A program made the position numbers and the translations under genes. From Vibrio chagasii (GTDB lineage Bacteria > Pseudomonadota > Gammaproteobacteria > Enterobacterales > Vibrionaceae): DNA of 64,000 bases. How positions within the stretch are numbered: position 1 is the first letter of the stretch; every line of letters starts with the position of its first letter. This document shows, one piece after another, positions 43,505-52,072 of the stretch. The stretch spans positions 1,240,001-1,304,000 of the forward strand of contig CP090852.1 of NCBI GenBank assembly GCA_041879415.1. Direction: 5' to 3'. Below the pieces are notes generated by a model. It saw nothing but the letters and a program-made list of their open reading frames with translations. It made no database searches and was not told the DNA's origin.

Positions 43505-44434
43505 ATGTTTGTATTTGAAGTGTTGCTGCCACTGATTTTTATCGTGGCAGTAGGGTTCCTCACGACCAAAAAAGGCTTTTTTAGCCAACAATTCGTCGCT
43601 GAGGTGAGCAAGTTCGTGCTGTATGTATCGCTGCCAGCAGTGATCATCAGCAGCTTGAGTAGCATTGAATTAGGGCAGGTCATCCAAGTCAACTTCATGT
43701 TGGTGTACGCCATTGCAGGCTTGAGCGCGATGACTGTGGCGATATTGGTGAGCAAAGGCCTGCTCAAGTCCACTTGGACGGAAAGCTTCATCAATGGTTT
43801 GGGCAGCGGTATGCCAAACAGTGCGTTTGTTGGCTTTCCAGTGGTGTTATCGCTGTACGACGGCCAGTTCATTGAAGCATTTTTAATGTGTGTGCTGATT
43901 GAGAATCTGGTGTTTATCCCACTGAGTTTGATTTCACTGGAGTTTGCCCAAGGTCGTTCGTCAAGCATCAGTGAGCAGCTAAAGATTGTCGCGGGTCGTA
44001 TTAGTCGCAATCCGATTATCTTGGCGATCAGCTTTGCTTTAGTCGTGAATATCACGGGAATTCGCTTGCCAGAATTCGTGACTGAAGGGGTATCCATTTT
44101 TGCGAAAACATCGGTCGCATTGGCGCTATTTGCTATTGGTGGGGCACTGGGGCAGTCACTGAAATTTGAGCAGTTCAGACGAATCGCTTTTGTGACGTCG
44201 ATGAAGCTGGTGTTCTTCCCATTGGTGGTTGTTGCACTGCTGATGACGCTACCCGTTGAAGGTGACCTCAAGTATGTCTTACTGATCTTTGCTGCGTCTC
44301 CTATGTTGTCTATCTACCCGATTTTAGGTGGGCTCTATCAACAACAACGCTTCTGTTTGAACACTCTAATTATTACGACGGTGGCCTCTGGACTCTCGCT
44401 GTCCGTCGTTATTGCTATCACAACATCATCATAA
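43505..44434 (+). CDS. AEC-family (auxin efflux carrier-like) permease
   Basis: A 309-residue membrane protein with about ten helices. Family landmarks are the N-terminal LPLIFIVAVGFLTTKKG, GSGMPNSAFVGFPVVLSLY around residue 100, and a C-terminal half repeating the layout. Bacterial members (MdcF, MleP-like) carry mono- and dicarboxylates. It may provide a second route for the pathway acid or export an intermediate. Confidence 0.88.
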   Translation: MFVFEVLLPLIFIVAVGFLTTKKGFFSQQFVAEVSKFVLYVSLPAVIISSLSSIELGQVIQVNFMLVYAIAGLSAMTVAILVSKGLLKSTWTESFINGLGSGMPNSAFVGFPVVLSLYDGQFIEAFLMCVLIENLVFIPLSLISLEFAQGRSSSISEQLKIVAGRISRNPIILAISFALVVNITGIRLPEFVTEGVSIFAKTSVALALFAIGGALGQSLKFEQFRRIAFVTSMKLVFFPLVVVALLMTLPVEGDLKYVLLIFAASPMLSIYPILGGLYQQQRFCLNTLIITTVASGLSLSVVIAITTSS

Positions 44435-44477
44435 AAATAGACGCCTGTAGAGCGTGAATGAAAAATAAGGTCATAAC

Positions 44478-45548
44478 ATGGAACAAGTTAAAATTGCTGT
44501 CGCTGGGGCTGGTCTGATCGGAAAAACACACATCAAACTGGTTTCTGAAAACGCGCAATGTCAGTTGGCGTCGATTGTTGATCCTTCTCCGGGTGCAAAA
44601 GAGGTTGCTGAAGAATATGGCGTTAAGGTTTACGCCAGCCTAGAAGAGCTGTTTGCTCAAGACAAGCCAGACGGTGTGATCTTGGCGACACCAAATCGTC
44701 TGCATGCGATTCAAGCGCACGAGTGTATCAATGCCGGCGTGCCTGCCATTGTCGAGAAGCCAGTTACCGACTCGATCGAAGATGCCATTGAGCTTCTTAA
44801 ACACGCAAATCGTGAAGAAGCAAAAATGCTGGTTGGCCATCACCGTGCATATAGCCCACTGCTAGAGACGGCTAAGTCGATTATCGACAGCGGCGAACTG
44901 GGTAAGACGGTATCTATCATGGGCAGCGCTATGTTCTACAAACCTGATTACTACTACAACGAAGGCGAGTGGCGCAAAGTTAAAGGCGGCGGCCCGATCT
45001 TAATTAACATGATTCATGAGATTGGCAACCTGCGTCATTTGGTTGGCGACATTGTTGGTGTTCAGGCTCTGAATTCGAATGCGACTCGCGAGTTTGAAGT
45101 TGAAGATACAACCGCAATCTCGCTGCGATTTGCTAACGGCACACTGGGTTCATTCATGTTGTCAGATGCCTCAGCAAGCCCGCGCAGCTGGGAGCAAACC
45201 TCGCAAGAAAACAAGACCTACGCGACTTACGAAACTGAGGATTGCTACCACGTGGCTGGCACTAACGGCTCGCTATCGATCCCGACAATGCAGATTAAGT
45301 CTTTTAAAGAGGGTGTGACACCTTCTTGGTGGAATGCGATGGAAGAGCGCCAAGAGCCAGTAACGCGTGAAGATCCACTTAAGCGTCAACTTGAGCATTT
45401 CTGCGCCTTAATTCGTGGCGAAGAACAGACACCAAAAGTCAGCATTTACGATGGCTTGCAAAATCTGTTGGTGATCGACGCCATCATCAAAGCGACAGAA
45501 ACGGAGCAATACGTTCCGGTTCAAGATGTTACTGCACTGGTTAATTAA
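44478..45548 (+). CDS. Gfo/Idh/MocA-family dehydrogenase
   Basis: A 356-residue oxidoreductase with Rossmann motif GAGLIGKTHIKLV at 11-23, the family EKP in AIVEKPVTDS (about residue 96), and a C-terminal domain with GGGPILINMIHEIGNLRHL holding the likely catalytic His. It sits between the permeases and quiC with 11 bp to the latter. A quinate, shikimate or related cyclitol dehydrogenase role is plausible. It is not LigC, which is encoded at 36989. Confidence 0.87.
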   Translation: MEQVKIAVAGAGLIGKTHIKLVSENAQCQLASIVDPSPGAKEVAEEYGVKVYASLEELFAQDKPDGVILATPNRLHAIQAHECINAGVPAIVEKPVTDSIEDAIELLKHANREEAKMLVGHHRAYSPLLETAKSIIDSGELGKTVSIMGSAMFYKPDYYYNEGEWRKVKGGGPILINMIHEIGNLRHLVGDIVGVQALNSNATREFEVEDTTAISLRFANGTLGSFMLSDASASPRSWEQTSQENKTYATYETEDCYHVAGTNGSLSIPTMQIKSFKEGVTPSWWNAMEERQEPVTREDPLKRQLEHFCALIRGEEQTPKVSIYDGLQNLLVIDAIIKATETEQYVPVQDVTALVN

Positions 45549-45559
45549 GGGAGTTTAGG

Positions 45560-47383
45560 ATGAAGTATTCAATCGCGACTGTTTGTCTATCTGGCACTCT
45601 TGAACAGAAGATGCATGCAGCGGCTAAAGCCGGTTTTCATGCCATCGAAATTTTTGAAAATGATTTAACTCAGTACCGTGGTTCTGCAGCCGACGTTAAA
45701 CGTATTGCTGACAGCATGGGGCTTGAGATCTTGGTTCTACAACCTTTCCGAGACATGGAAGGGATGCCAAATGGCTTGCGCGAAAAGAAATACAAGATGA
45801 TGGAGCGCAAGATGGATCTAGCGCATCAGCTGGGCACAAAACGCCTAATGATGTGCAGTAACGTGAACCCACTTTCGACCAATAATCTTGACCGCTGCGC
45901 TGAAGATCTGCATGCCTTGGCAGAATTGGCTAAGCGTGAAGATATGGAATTAGGTTACGAAGCGCTGGCATGGGGGCGTCATATTGCCGACTACGATGAT
46001 GCTTGGAATTTGGTGAAGATGGTCGACCACCCGAATCTTGGCGTGGTATTGGACACCTTCCACATGTTTGCTCGTGGCAACACACTAGACACGCTGCGTG
46101 AAGATATTCCAGTGGAAAAGATTGCTTTGGTGCAGGTCGCTGATGCGCCAAAAATGCAGATGGATATTTTGCAATACAGCCGTCACTACCGATGCTTCCC
46201 GGGTCAAGGGGATTTCCCTGTAATCGACTTTGTGAAAACACTCAAAGATAAAGGTTACGATGATTACCTCTCTCATGAAGTGTTTAATGATGAGTTCCGT
46301 GCTTCTTCTCCAAGAGAGAAAGCGGTGGATGGCGTACGCTCACTGAAATGGCTAGAAGACCAGACCAACAACCTGTTTGAGATGCCAAGTGTCTCTGATT
46401 TGAGCTTCATTGAATTTGCCGTAAAAGAGCGTGAAGATAATCCATTTACCGATGTGATTGAGTCATTGGGCTTTAGCAAAACACACAGCCATAAGAGTAA
46501 GAATGTCGACCTATACCAAGTAGGTGATATTAACTTCGTCTTTAACTACGAGAAAAACAGCAACGCTCAGGCGTACTTAGAAGGTCATGGTGAATCTGTG
46601 TGCGCGCTTGGTGTATTAACCAAAGATTCAGATCGTTTGGTTGAACTGGCAAAACGCTATAACAGTCCAGCGATTTTCCAAGCCCGCCAAGAAAATGAGC
46701 TGGATATTCCAACGCTTAAGAGTTCTAGCAACTTGATGATTCATCTTTTGGATGAGAACCAAGCAGACAAGTTCTACGACGTTGATTTCAAACCAGTAGA
46801 GCAGCAACCGGCAGTCAACGATAACTTGATTCGCGTTGACCACATTGGTCAGGTAGTGTCACCAGAGACTTTGCTGTCGAATATGTTCTTCTATAAGTCG
46901 ATCTTTGGCTTTGTTCCTGAAGATAGCTTCGATCTGCCAGACATAAACGGCTTGATCACCAGTCGCACAATCAAGAGCCCGAATGAGAACATTAAGATTG
47001 CACTTAACAGTACCAGCGCTAAGCGCACTTCGGCTCAGCGATTCTTAAATGATTCCAATGGTGCGAGCATCAATCAGATTGCGATTGAGTGTCGAGATAT
47101 CTTTAAAGCGGCGGCTAACCTATCGCCTATCTACCAATTGAAGATCCCGAATAACTACTACCTAGATATTCAGGCACAATTCGATCTGGAAGATGAGTCG
47201 ATTGAACAGCTGCAGAAAAACAACATTCTTTACACCGAAGATGACACGGGGGCGTTCTTCCATTTCTACACCAAGGAAGTGAATGGCCTGTTCTTTGAAG
47301 TGGTACAGCGAGTGGGTGAGTATAAAAAATACGGTGAAACCAACGCCTTTATTCGTTTGGCTTCTCAGTCTTACCAGGATTAA
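45560..47383 (+). CDS. quiC: 3-dehydroshikimate dehydratase, QuiC type fused to a VOC/HPPD-like domain
   Basis: A 607-residue two-domain protein. Residues 1-275 form an AP-endonuclease-2-like TIM barrel (IATVCLSGTLEQKMHAAAKAGF at the start) with metal ligands in LGYEALAWG, VLDTFHMFARG, QVADAP and SHEVFND. Residues about 285-600 resemble 4-hydroxyphenylpyruvate dioxygenase, with HIGQVVSPETLLSNMFFYKS and a final FFEVVQRVG. The layout is that of Pseudomonas QuiC1, which makes protocatechuate from 3-dehydroshikimate. It is the last gene of the TRAP operon and links the aroQ/aroE pair to the lig genes. Confidence 0.9.
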   Translation: MKYSIATVCLSGTLEQKMHAAAKAGFHAIEIFENDLTQYRGSAADVKRIADSMGLEILVLQPFRDMEGMPNGLREKKYKMMERKMDLAHQLGTKRLMMCSNVNPLSTNNLDRCAEDLHALAELAKREDMELGYEALAWGRHIADYDDAWNLVKMVDHPNLGVVLDTFHMFARGNTLDTLREDIPVEKIALVQVADAPKMQMDILQYSRHYRCFPGQGDFPVIDFVKTLKDKGYDDYLSHEVFNDEFRASSPREKAVDGVRSLKWLEDQTNNLFEMPSVSDLSFIEFAVKEREDNPFTDVIESLGFSKTHSHKSKNVDLYQVGDINFVFNYEKNSNAQAYLEGHGESVCALGVLTKDSDRLVELAKRYNSPAIFQARQENELDIPTLKSSSNLMIHLLDENQADKFYDVDFKPVEQQPAVNDNLIRVDHIGQVVSPETLLSNMFFYKSIFGFVPEDSFDLPDINGLITSRTIKSPNENIKIALNSTSAKRTSAQRFLNDSNGASINQIAIECRDIFKAAANLSPIYQLKIPNNYYLDIQAQFDLEDESIEQLQKNNILYTEDDTGAFFHFYTKEVNGLFFEVVQRVGEYKKYGETNAFIRLASQSYQD

Positions 47384-47720
47384 AGCTAATCAGCACATCC
47401 ATTTTTGCCCTGAGCAGTAAGAAAGCGTGTGAGTAACCGGAAAGCCACCACTGAATTCAGTGGTGGCTTTTTTCTTAGGCTTACCGTGATAAATACACAT
47501 CTCACTGACGCTGCATCGCTCTCAAAATCAGCACTAGTTACCACACAAGAATTGCTTTATTACGAATTCGGTTAAGACTGAGATAAAGGTAGAGGCAAGG
47601 GACTCATTTCCAGTTTTTTTCTAAAAGCTTCGTCTTTTTGACTTTACCATCGTCTTACGGGCATTTATGCAATTCATCTTATTCGTAAAAGATGATTGAT
47701 AAACTATTTGAGGACAGGCC
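47384..47720. other. Intergenic region after quiC
   Basis: 337 bp without a gene. It contains the quiC terminator at 47441. Beyond that only AT-rich sequence is visible, presumably with the promoter of the PatB-like gene. Confidence 0.5.
47441..47476 (+). terminator. Terminator of the TRAP-quiC operon
   Basis: A 13-bp perfect stem, AAAGCCACCACTG paired with CAGTGGTGGCTTT, with an AATT loop, is followed by TTTTC. Confidence 0.92.
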
Positions 47721-48908
47721 ATGACAGCGTTTAAGAGTACATCGAGCTACGGTGATAATGCGTTTATTAAAAGCAAACCGCAGATGCTTATGAATATGTA
47801 TAACACCACAGATGTATTCCCATATTGGGTTGCTGATATGGATTTTCAGATAGCGGAACCCATCACTCAAGAGCTGAATCGTTTGGTCGAACGCGGCGTG
47901 TATTCTTACGAGTTTCATGAGCAAGCGGTGTTTGAAGCCCTTTCAAAATGGTATGCAAAGCGTCATGGGCTAAACCTTTCAGCGGACAAATTTGTGCAGG
48001 TTCCGGGTGTGCTCTCTGGTATTGCCTTGTTACTGCGCCAATTCACCAACGAAGGTGATGGCGTGCTTATTCATACGCCAGCCTATCACCAGTTTTCTAA
48101 CTTGGTGAACAAAGCCGGTCGCGAGGTAGTGAAAAGCCCGCTGGTTAATGATGGCCAAAGTTATCGAATAGATTTTGAGGGGATGGATCAACAGATCGTC
48201 GACCATAAAGTGAAGACGATGATTTTCTGCAACCCCCATAACCCAACTGGCCGTGTATGGACTGCGCAAGAAATAGAGCAAGTCGTTGAGATCGCCAAGC
48301 GCCATGATGTCCTGATCATCAGCGATGAAATCCATTCCGACATTATTTTTGAAGGCCATGCTTTCACGAGCTTGACCAGTTTTGATTACGACAAGGTGAT
48401 TACCTTGATTGGTTCTCCGGCGAAAACCTTTGGCATGCACAGCATCTCCAATGGCTATGTGTACACTAATAATGAAGCGCTATTTGAAGCGTTTAAAGCC
48501 AACGTAGCTGCGATGTACCTTGACCACGGTAACGCTTTGACGACATTTGCGACCATTGCTGCTTTTGAAAAGGGGGGAGAGTGGTTAGATGGCATGTTGG
48601 TGTACTTACAAGAGACGGTTAAGTGGATTACTGAGTTTGCAGAGAAGCGCATTCCTCAATTGAAAGTGTTCCAACCACAAGGTACTTATCAGGTGTGGTT
48701 TGATTTTTCTGCGTTAGGCTTTTCTAAAGAGAAGCTAAAAAATACCGTGTTTGAGCTGGCGGGGATGGGGTTAACTCCGGGCGGATGGTTTGGCGCTGAG
48801 AGTTATCATTTCATGCGAATGAACATTGCGACGTCTCGCGACAATATCGAAAAATCGTTTGAGGCACTGGCAAACGCGATTGATAATGCAGAGCAAGCTG
48901 AACGCTAG
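47721..48908 (+). CDS. PatB/MalY-family PLP-dependent C-S lyase (cystathionine beta-lyase-like)
   Basis: A 395-residue fold-type I aminotransferase. The PLP lysine is K235 in GSPAKTFGMH. NPHNPTGRVW (about 171-180) and SDEIHSDIIF (about 201-210) are the classic substrate and PLP-ring motifs; the start has FPYWVADMDF, typical of MalY/PatB. The likely reaction is cleavage of cystathionine or S-conjugates to a thiol, pyruvate and ammonia. It stands alone. Confidence 0.9.
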   Translation: MTAFKSTSSYGDNAFIKSKPQMLMNMYNTTDVFPYWVADMDFQIAEPITQELNRLVERGVYSYEFHEQAVFEALSKWYAKRHGLNLSADKFVQVPGVLSGIALLLRQFTNEGDGVLIHTPAYHQFSNLVNKAGREVVKSPLVNDGQSYRIDFEGMDQQIVDHKVKTMIFCNPHNPTGRVWTAQEIEQVVEIAKRHDVLIISDEIHSDIIFEGHAFTSLTSFDYDKVITLIGSPAKTFGMHSISNGYVYTNNEALFEAFKANVAAMYLDHGNALTTFATIAAFEKGGEWLDGMLVYLQETVKWITEFAEKRIPQLKVFQPQGTYQVWFDFSALGFSKEKLKNTVFELAGMGLTPGGWFGAESYHFMRMNIATSRDNIEKSFEALANAIDNAEQAER

Positions 48909-48940
48909 TTTTGACACGATAATGCCATTTCAAATCGGAT

Positions 48941-48980
48941 AACCGCGAGTCAGCTTAGTGCATGGCTGGCGGTTTTTTTG
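48941..48980 (+). terminator. Probable terminator after the PatB-like gene
   Basis: An imperfect hairpin (ACCGC...GCGGT flanking a GTCAGC/GGCTG inner part) is followed by seven T residues. Confidence 0.65.
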
Positions 48981-49032
48981 TGTCTGTGTAATCCTACTCA
49001 TGGTTTCATAAAGCTGTTTTAGACAGCACAGA

Positions 49033-49407
49033 ATGATTATAGAGATTGATTGGCAGAGAGTTATGTTTAGCGTCCCACTGAATAGTTTTGTACATCGTGT
49101 GAGTGATAAGAGCCAAGTAATGGCGAACGCTGCTGAGTGTGGATGTCAGTTGAAGCGAGTTCGTCGCTCACGCAACTGGTTATTAGTGGCTCAAGAGCAT
49201 CAATTGATCGAATTCAAAGCTTTGTTAACTCATGAAAAAGACGGCTGGATAACAGTAGCCATAGACAAGGTACTGCCAAAACCTGTGGTGTGTTTGGCGT
49301 CGCTGTTAGCTGCAACTCCTTCTATGACAGTTGCTCAATTGGTGATGGAGTCTGGGTGTTCTATGGCCGAAGCACGACGAGCCATTGATGACTATGAGGG
49401 GCTATAG
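49033..49407 (+). CDS. Small Vibrio protein, 'ribosome recycling factor family' (RRF_GI-like)
   Basis: A 124-residue basic protein, or 114 residues if the ATG at 49063, which has GAGAG just upstream, is used. The pattern LPLNSFVHRV-like start, CQLKRVRRSRNWLL and a C-terminal helix pair ending AEARRAIDDYEGL fits from memory a Vibrio-restricted family labelled ribosome recycling factor (PF12614). It is not homologous in length to true RRF (185 residues), and its function is unknown. Confidence 0.7.
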   Translation: MIIEIDWQRVMFSVPLNSFVHRVSDKSQVMANAAECGCQLKRVRRSRNWLLVAQEHQLIEFKALLTHEKDGWITVAIDKVLPKPVVCLASLLAATPSMTVAQLVMESGCSMAEARRAIDDYEGL

Positions 49408-49443
49408 ATAAGTTATGAGTGCTTAGAAAGTACCGAGCAGCAA

Positions 49444-49494
49444 AAAGCCCGTAACGATATGGCGTTATTTCAGCGCGATATCGTTACGGGCTTT
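49444..49494. terminator. Long bidirectional terminator
   Basis: A 17-bp perfect inverted repeat, AAAGCCCGTAACGATAT with its complement at 49478-49494, around a 17-base loop. It sits between convergent genes and has A/T runs on both sides. Confidence 0.88.
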
Positions 49495-49538
49495 ATCATC
49501 TGAGTTTCTGTGAAACCAGCGAGAGAATTAAAGTCGAA

Positions 49539-49778
49539 TTAAGAGTTAGCGACTTTTACACGAATCGTGTTTTTGCCAAGCTTGGTCATGTGCAGCTTGT
49601 CTAGTGCAGTTTTCGCTTCTTCTTGCTCTGGCATTTCAACGAAAGCGAAACCTTTTGAGTAGCCAGTTTCTTGGTCTAATACTAGGTTGCATGCTTTTAC
49701 TGAACCGAACTCAGAAAATAGTACACGGATGTCTTGCTCTGTTGTTGAGCGAGATAGGTTACGAACTAGAAGTTTCAT
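49539..49778 (-). CDS. RRM-domain RNA-binding protein
   Basis: 79 residues from the ATG at 49778, which follows AAGG. It is a single RNA recognition motif: RNP2 is LLVRNL at the N-terminus and RNP1 is KGFAFVEM near residue 43, with the aromatic residues that stack on RNA. Small single-RRM proteins of this type are known in cyanobacteria and several proteobacteria, often cold-related. It binds RNA by family; its targets are unknown. Confidence 0.92.
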   Translation of the reverse strand: MKLLVRNLSRSTTEQDIRVLFSEFGSVKACNLVLDQETGYSKGFAFVEMPEQEEAKTALDKLHMTKLGKNTIRVKVANS

Positions 49779-49908
49779 AATGAACCTTGAATATGAATTT
49801 ACATCGCGCATTGTCGCACACTTTGAAGGTCACCCTTACAAAATAATTTAAGATCTCATTTGCCTGGTAGCCAAAATCTGCGACAGCACTTTGAGTTGTT
49901 TGGTGTGA

Positions 49909-50172
49909 TTATTCGTCGTCGAACTGTTTGATGGTGAAGGCGTCTTCGATTCGGTTCAGCTCTTCTTGTTCTTTCTGACGAAGCTCTTCTTGGCGAGCTG
50001 TTTTCATCTCATTGAGACGTTTCTTCTCTGACTTGGTCAGGAACTTAACGGCTTTTTTGTTGGTTAATGCGTAAGCAGCTACGTCTTCACCTTTTTCTCT
50101 GCGCTCGTTTACGCGTTGTGAGAAACGTTCATTGTCGCGAGCTTTACGCTCCGCTGAGGTTAACTTGCTCAT
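49909..50172 (-). CDS. Small charged coiled-coil protein
   Basis: 87 residues, nearly all charged or polar, with long predicted helices rich in Lys, Arg and Glu (KKRLNEMKTARQEELRQKEQ). There is no signal peptide and no catalytic motif. The composition suggests a nucleic-acid- or ribosome-associated protein, but I recognise no named family. It lies 130 bp upstream of the RRM gene on the same strand. Confidence 0.72.
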   Translation of the reverse strand: MSKLTSAERKARDNERFSQRVNERREKGEDVAAYALTNKKAVKFLTKSEKKRLNEMKTARQEELRQKEQEELNRIEDAFTIKQFDDE

Positions 50173-50329
50173 GCTTTAAAGCCTTTTTAATTTATCGTGA
50201 TAGGGAATCTACACGTGGCGAAACAAAGGGGCATTCATCAGTATGAGGTATTGGCCATTTGTACGCTGGTGGCGCATCTTAGCACAGTGGAGGAGCATGT
50301 AGGCATGCTATTCGAGGGATTAAACGAAA

Positions 50330-50356
50330 CAGCCCGCAACGTGTCGTTGTGGGCTG
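50330..50356 (-). terminator. Terminator of the photooxidative-stress operon
   Basis: CAGCCCGCAAC pairs with GTTGTGGGCTG (one G-U) around GTGTC. On the minus strand it is followed by TTTCGTTT, placing it 44 bp after the DUF3833 gene. Confidence 0.75.
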
Positions 50357-50399
50357 GATTCTAAAGTGGGCGATTCAGATCGAATGAAGGGCGAGTTGT

Positions 50400-50942
50400 C
50401 TAAATCTTTTCAATGTACAGGATGACCTCTCCGACCTTAAAGCCAAACTTAGACATCTCGGTCTTATTGAACAATCGTTTTTCATCCATCAAGAACATCC
50501 AATCATCCAATGTAACTTCATAGGTACTGCCGTCGACTTCAATTTCTAAATCGTACTTCCAATACAGTGCAGAACCTTGTGTCTCACCATAAGCCGTTCC
50601 TACTACATCGTTAGCTGTGCCTGAGTAGGTGTTATCGCCGGTTTTTATCAGGTTCCAAACTCGGGTTGAGCGTTCACCATCGGCAAATGAGAACCACTCT
50701 TTGATTTCACCATTATTGCCTTCCCACGTAGCGATGAGTTTAGCATCGAAGCGTCTTAACAAGTTGCCGGAGCGGTCGAGTACCATACCGTAGGCCATTA
50801 ACTCGCCATTGAAGAAGGACTCAAGCTTGAGCTCTGGTATTGTGTCGACATGATTATCAAGGCTGGCAGAGCCGCAACCTGTTAGCCAACTAAGAGACAG
50901 TATTGCGAGAGCCAATTTGATTATTTTTGTTTTTGAAATCAT
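50400..50942 (-). CDS. DUF3833 lipoprotein
   Basis: 180 residues with a lipoprotein signal (LSLSWLTGC, lipidated Cys near 23). The mature part has the DUF3833 pattern: FFNGELMAYGMVLDRSGNLLRRF, then WYFADGERSTRVW-like and YWKYDLEIEVDG segments, a small beta-barrel resembling lipocalin-like folds. It is the last gene of the sigma/ChrR-linked operon, and its start overlaps the chalcone-isomerase-like gene by 4 bp. Function is unknown. Confidence 0.85.
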   Translation of the reverse strand: MISKTKIIKLALAILSLSWLTGCGSASLDNHVDTIPELKLESFFNGELMAYGMVLDRSGNLLRRFDAKLIATWEGNNGEIKEWFSFADGERSTRVWNLIKTGDNTYSGTANDVVGTAYGETQGSALYWKYDLEIEVDGSTYEVTLDDWMFLMDEKRLFNKTEMSKFGFKVGEVILYIEKI

Positions 50943-51544
50943 TTATTCAAACCTAATAGTTGTTTGCGTAGGCCAGGTTCGGAGGTGTTTTCAGAGAGCC
51001 AGATCGCTAGGAAGGCATCGCCGAATTGTTTATCTTGAATGACACCGATAGGCTGTTCATCGAAGTAAAAGCGACTCACGTTGTCTTCTTCAACACGAAT
51101 CGTCAATGTGCTTCCTGCTTCTACGTTGGGCCACATCGAGTAGAGGGGCTTCAACCAGCGTTCGATATTGCTGTTAGGGTAGCCGAGCTTGTTCCACTGA
51201 TCCTCGGTTGCTTCGACTAGGTCCTTACTGTCTATCGCGCGGTAGTACTCTATTTTCAGAGCGCGTTTTGAACTCGAAGGTGCAGTGTAGAATTCAGCAG
51301 AGTAGAGGGTCCAAAATAGGTAACTCATCTCCCCTTGTCCGCGCTTGTTTAAATCGTCGACAGCAGAGGCGCGAGCTTGCCCAGCAAACAATAACGCTAC
51401 GATTAATAGAGAAAAGGTGAAAGCACCTAGAAATGCTTTTAAGTGCTGATTGTTTGCAGCCGTCTGAGTGTTAGATTGGGCACACGCGTGACTCTCAGAG
51501 CTCTTTGAATGGAGCGCCTGTGTCCGTTTGAGTGAGTAAGCCAT
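50939..51544 (-). CDS. Chalcone isomerase-like domain protein
   Basis: 201 residues. A long N-terminal leader contains one hydrophobic helix (about 37-56, FLGAFTFSLLIVALLFAGQA) with a probable cleavage after ARA. The rest has the chalcone-isomerase-like fold signs (GEMSYLFWTLYSAEFYTAP, DAFLAIWLSENTSEPGLR). Bacterial members are periplasmic and bind fatty-acid-like ligands rather than isomerising chalcones. It is coupled to DUF3833 (4-bp overlap) and to DUF2878 (3-bp gap). Confidence 0.82.
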   Translation of the reverse strand: MAYSLKRTQALHSKSSESHACAQSNTQTAANNQHLKAFLGAFTFSLLIVALLFAGQARASAVDDLNKRGQGEMSYLFWTLYSAEFYTAPSSSKRALKIEYYRAIDSKDLVEATEDQWNKLGYPNSNIERWLKPLYSMWPNVEAGSTLTIRVEEDNVSRFYFDEQPIGVIQDKQFGDAFLAIWLSENTSEPGLRKQLLGLNK

Positions 51545-51547
51545 AAG

Positions 51548-52072
51548 TCACCTCGTTGTCCTTGCCATTGTCGGTTTCATTAGGTTGGAGTAGGCGGCCA
51601 CAAGAAGAGGTAAAAATATCCCCCAACTCAGCGCAAGGGCAGCAACTACCGATGCATCTGGCCAAGTAGCAAGGAGGGCTCCCGCTTTTATTCCTCCCCA
51701 ATAGCTACTAGTACCTGCTACGAACCCTAAGGCGAACAAGATCACTTTTGAGCATTTTAAGAGCCAATTAAGGCTGTGGTTGAAGCTAATCAAGAACATG
51801 ATCCATAGGCAGACGAGCCACACAGGGAACCATGATTGATTGGCAATGGCAGGGTCGACGGCGAAGACGCCGAAGTGAAGCATGAGGCTATCAAGCAGTA
51901 GCCCCAATGGTAATAAAACGAGTATTTTAAGGTCGCTGTGGCGAGTCGGTGACAATAGGAAGTGAACGATCACCAGCAGCGGTGTTACGAACGGGGCTTG
52001 AGCGGTGAAGAACGCGCTGCAAACCCAGGTCGCTTGAAACAGAATGAGATTAATAATCCAAAACCGTTTCAT
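51548..52072 (-). CDS. DUF2878 membrane protein
   Basis: About 174 residues (ATG at 52072; a second ATG at 52084 is four codons upstream). It has five or six hydrophobic helices and no soluble domain, in line with the DUF2878 family often found beside cyclopropane fatty acid synthase and DUF1365 genes. It overlaps the cfa 3' end by 23 bp. Function is unknown, presumably in membrane lipid remodelling. Confidence 0.82.
   Translation of the reverse strand: MKRFWIINLILFQATWVCSAFFTAQAPFVTPLLVIVHFLLSPTRHSDLKILVLLPLGLLLDSLMLHFGVFAVDPAIANQSWFPVWLVCLWIMFLISFNHSLNWLLKCSKVILFALGFVAGTSSYWGGIKAGALLATWPDASVVAALALSWGIFLPLLVAAYSNLMKPTMARTTR

Noticed and set aside
43492..44271. 259-codon open frame on the minus strand opposite the AEC permease
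   Set aside because: It lies wholly antisense to a clear membrane permease with a good start and spacing. Its composition (Ser/Thr/Asn-rich without a hydrophobic core) reads as the complement of transmembrane codons.
48030..48440. 136-codon minus-strand frame opposite the PatB-like gene
   Set aside because: Shadow of a conserved PLP enzyme.
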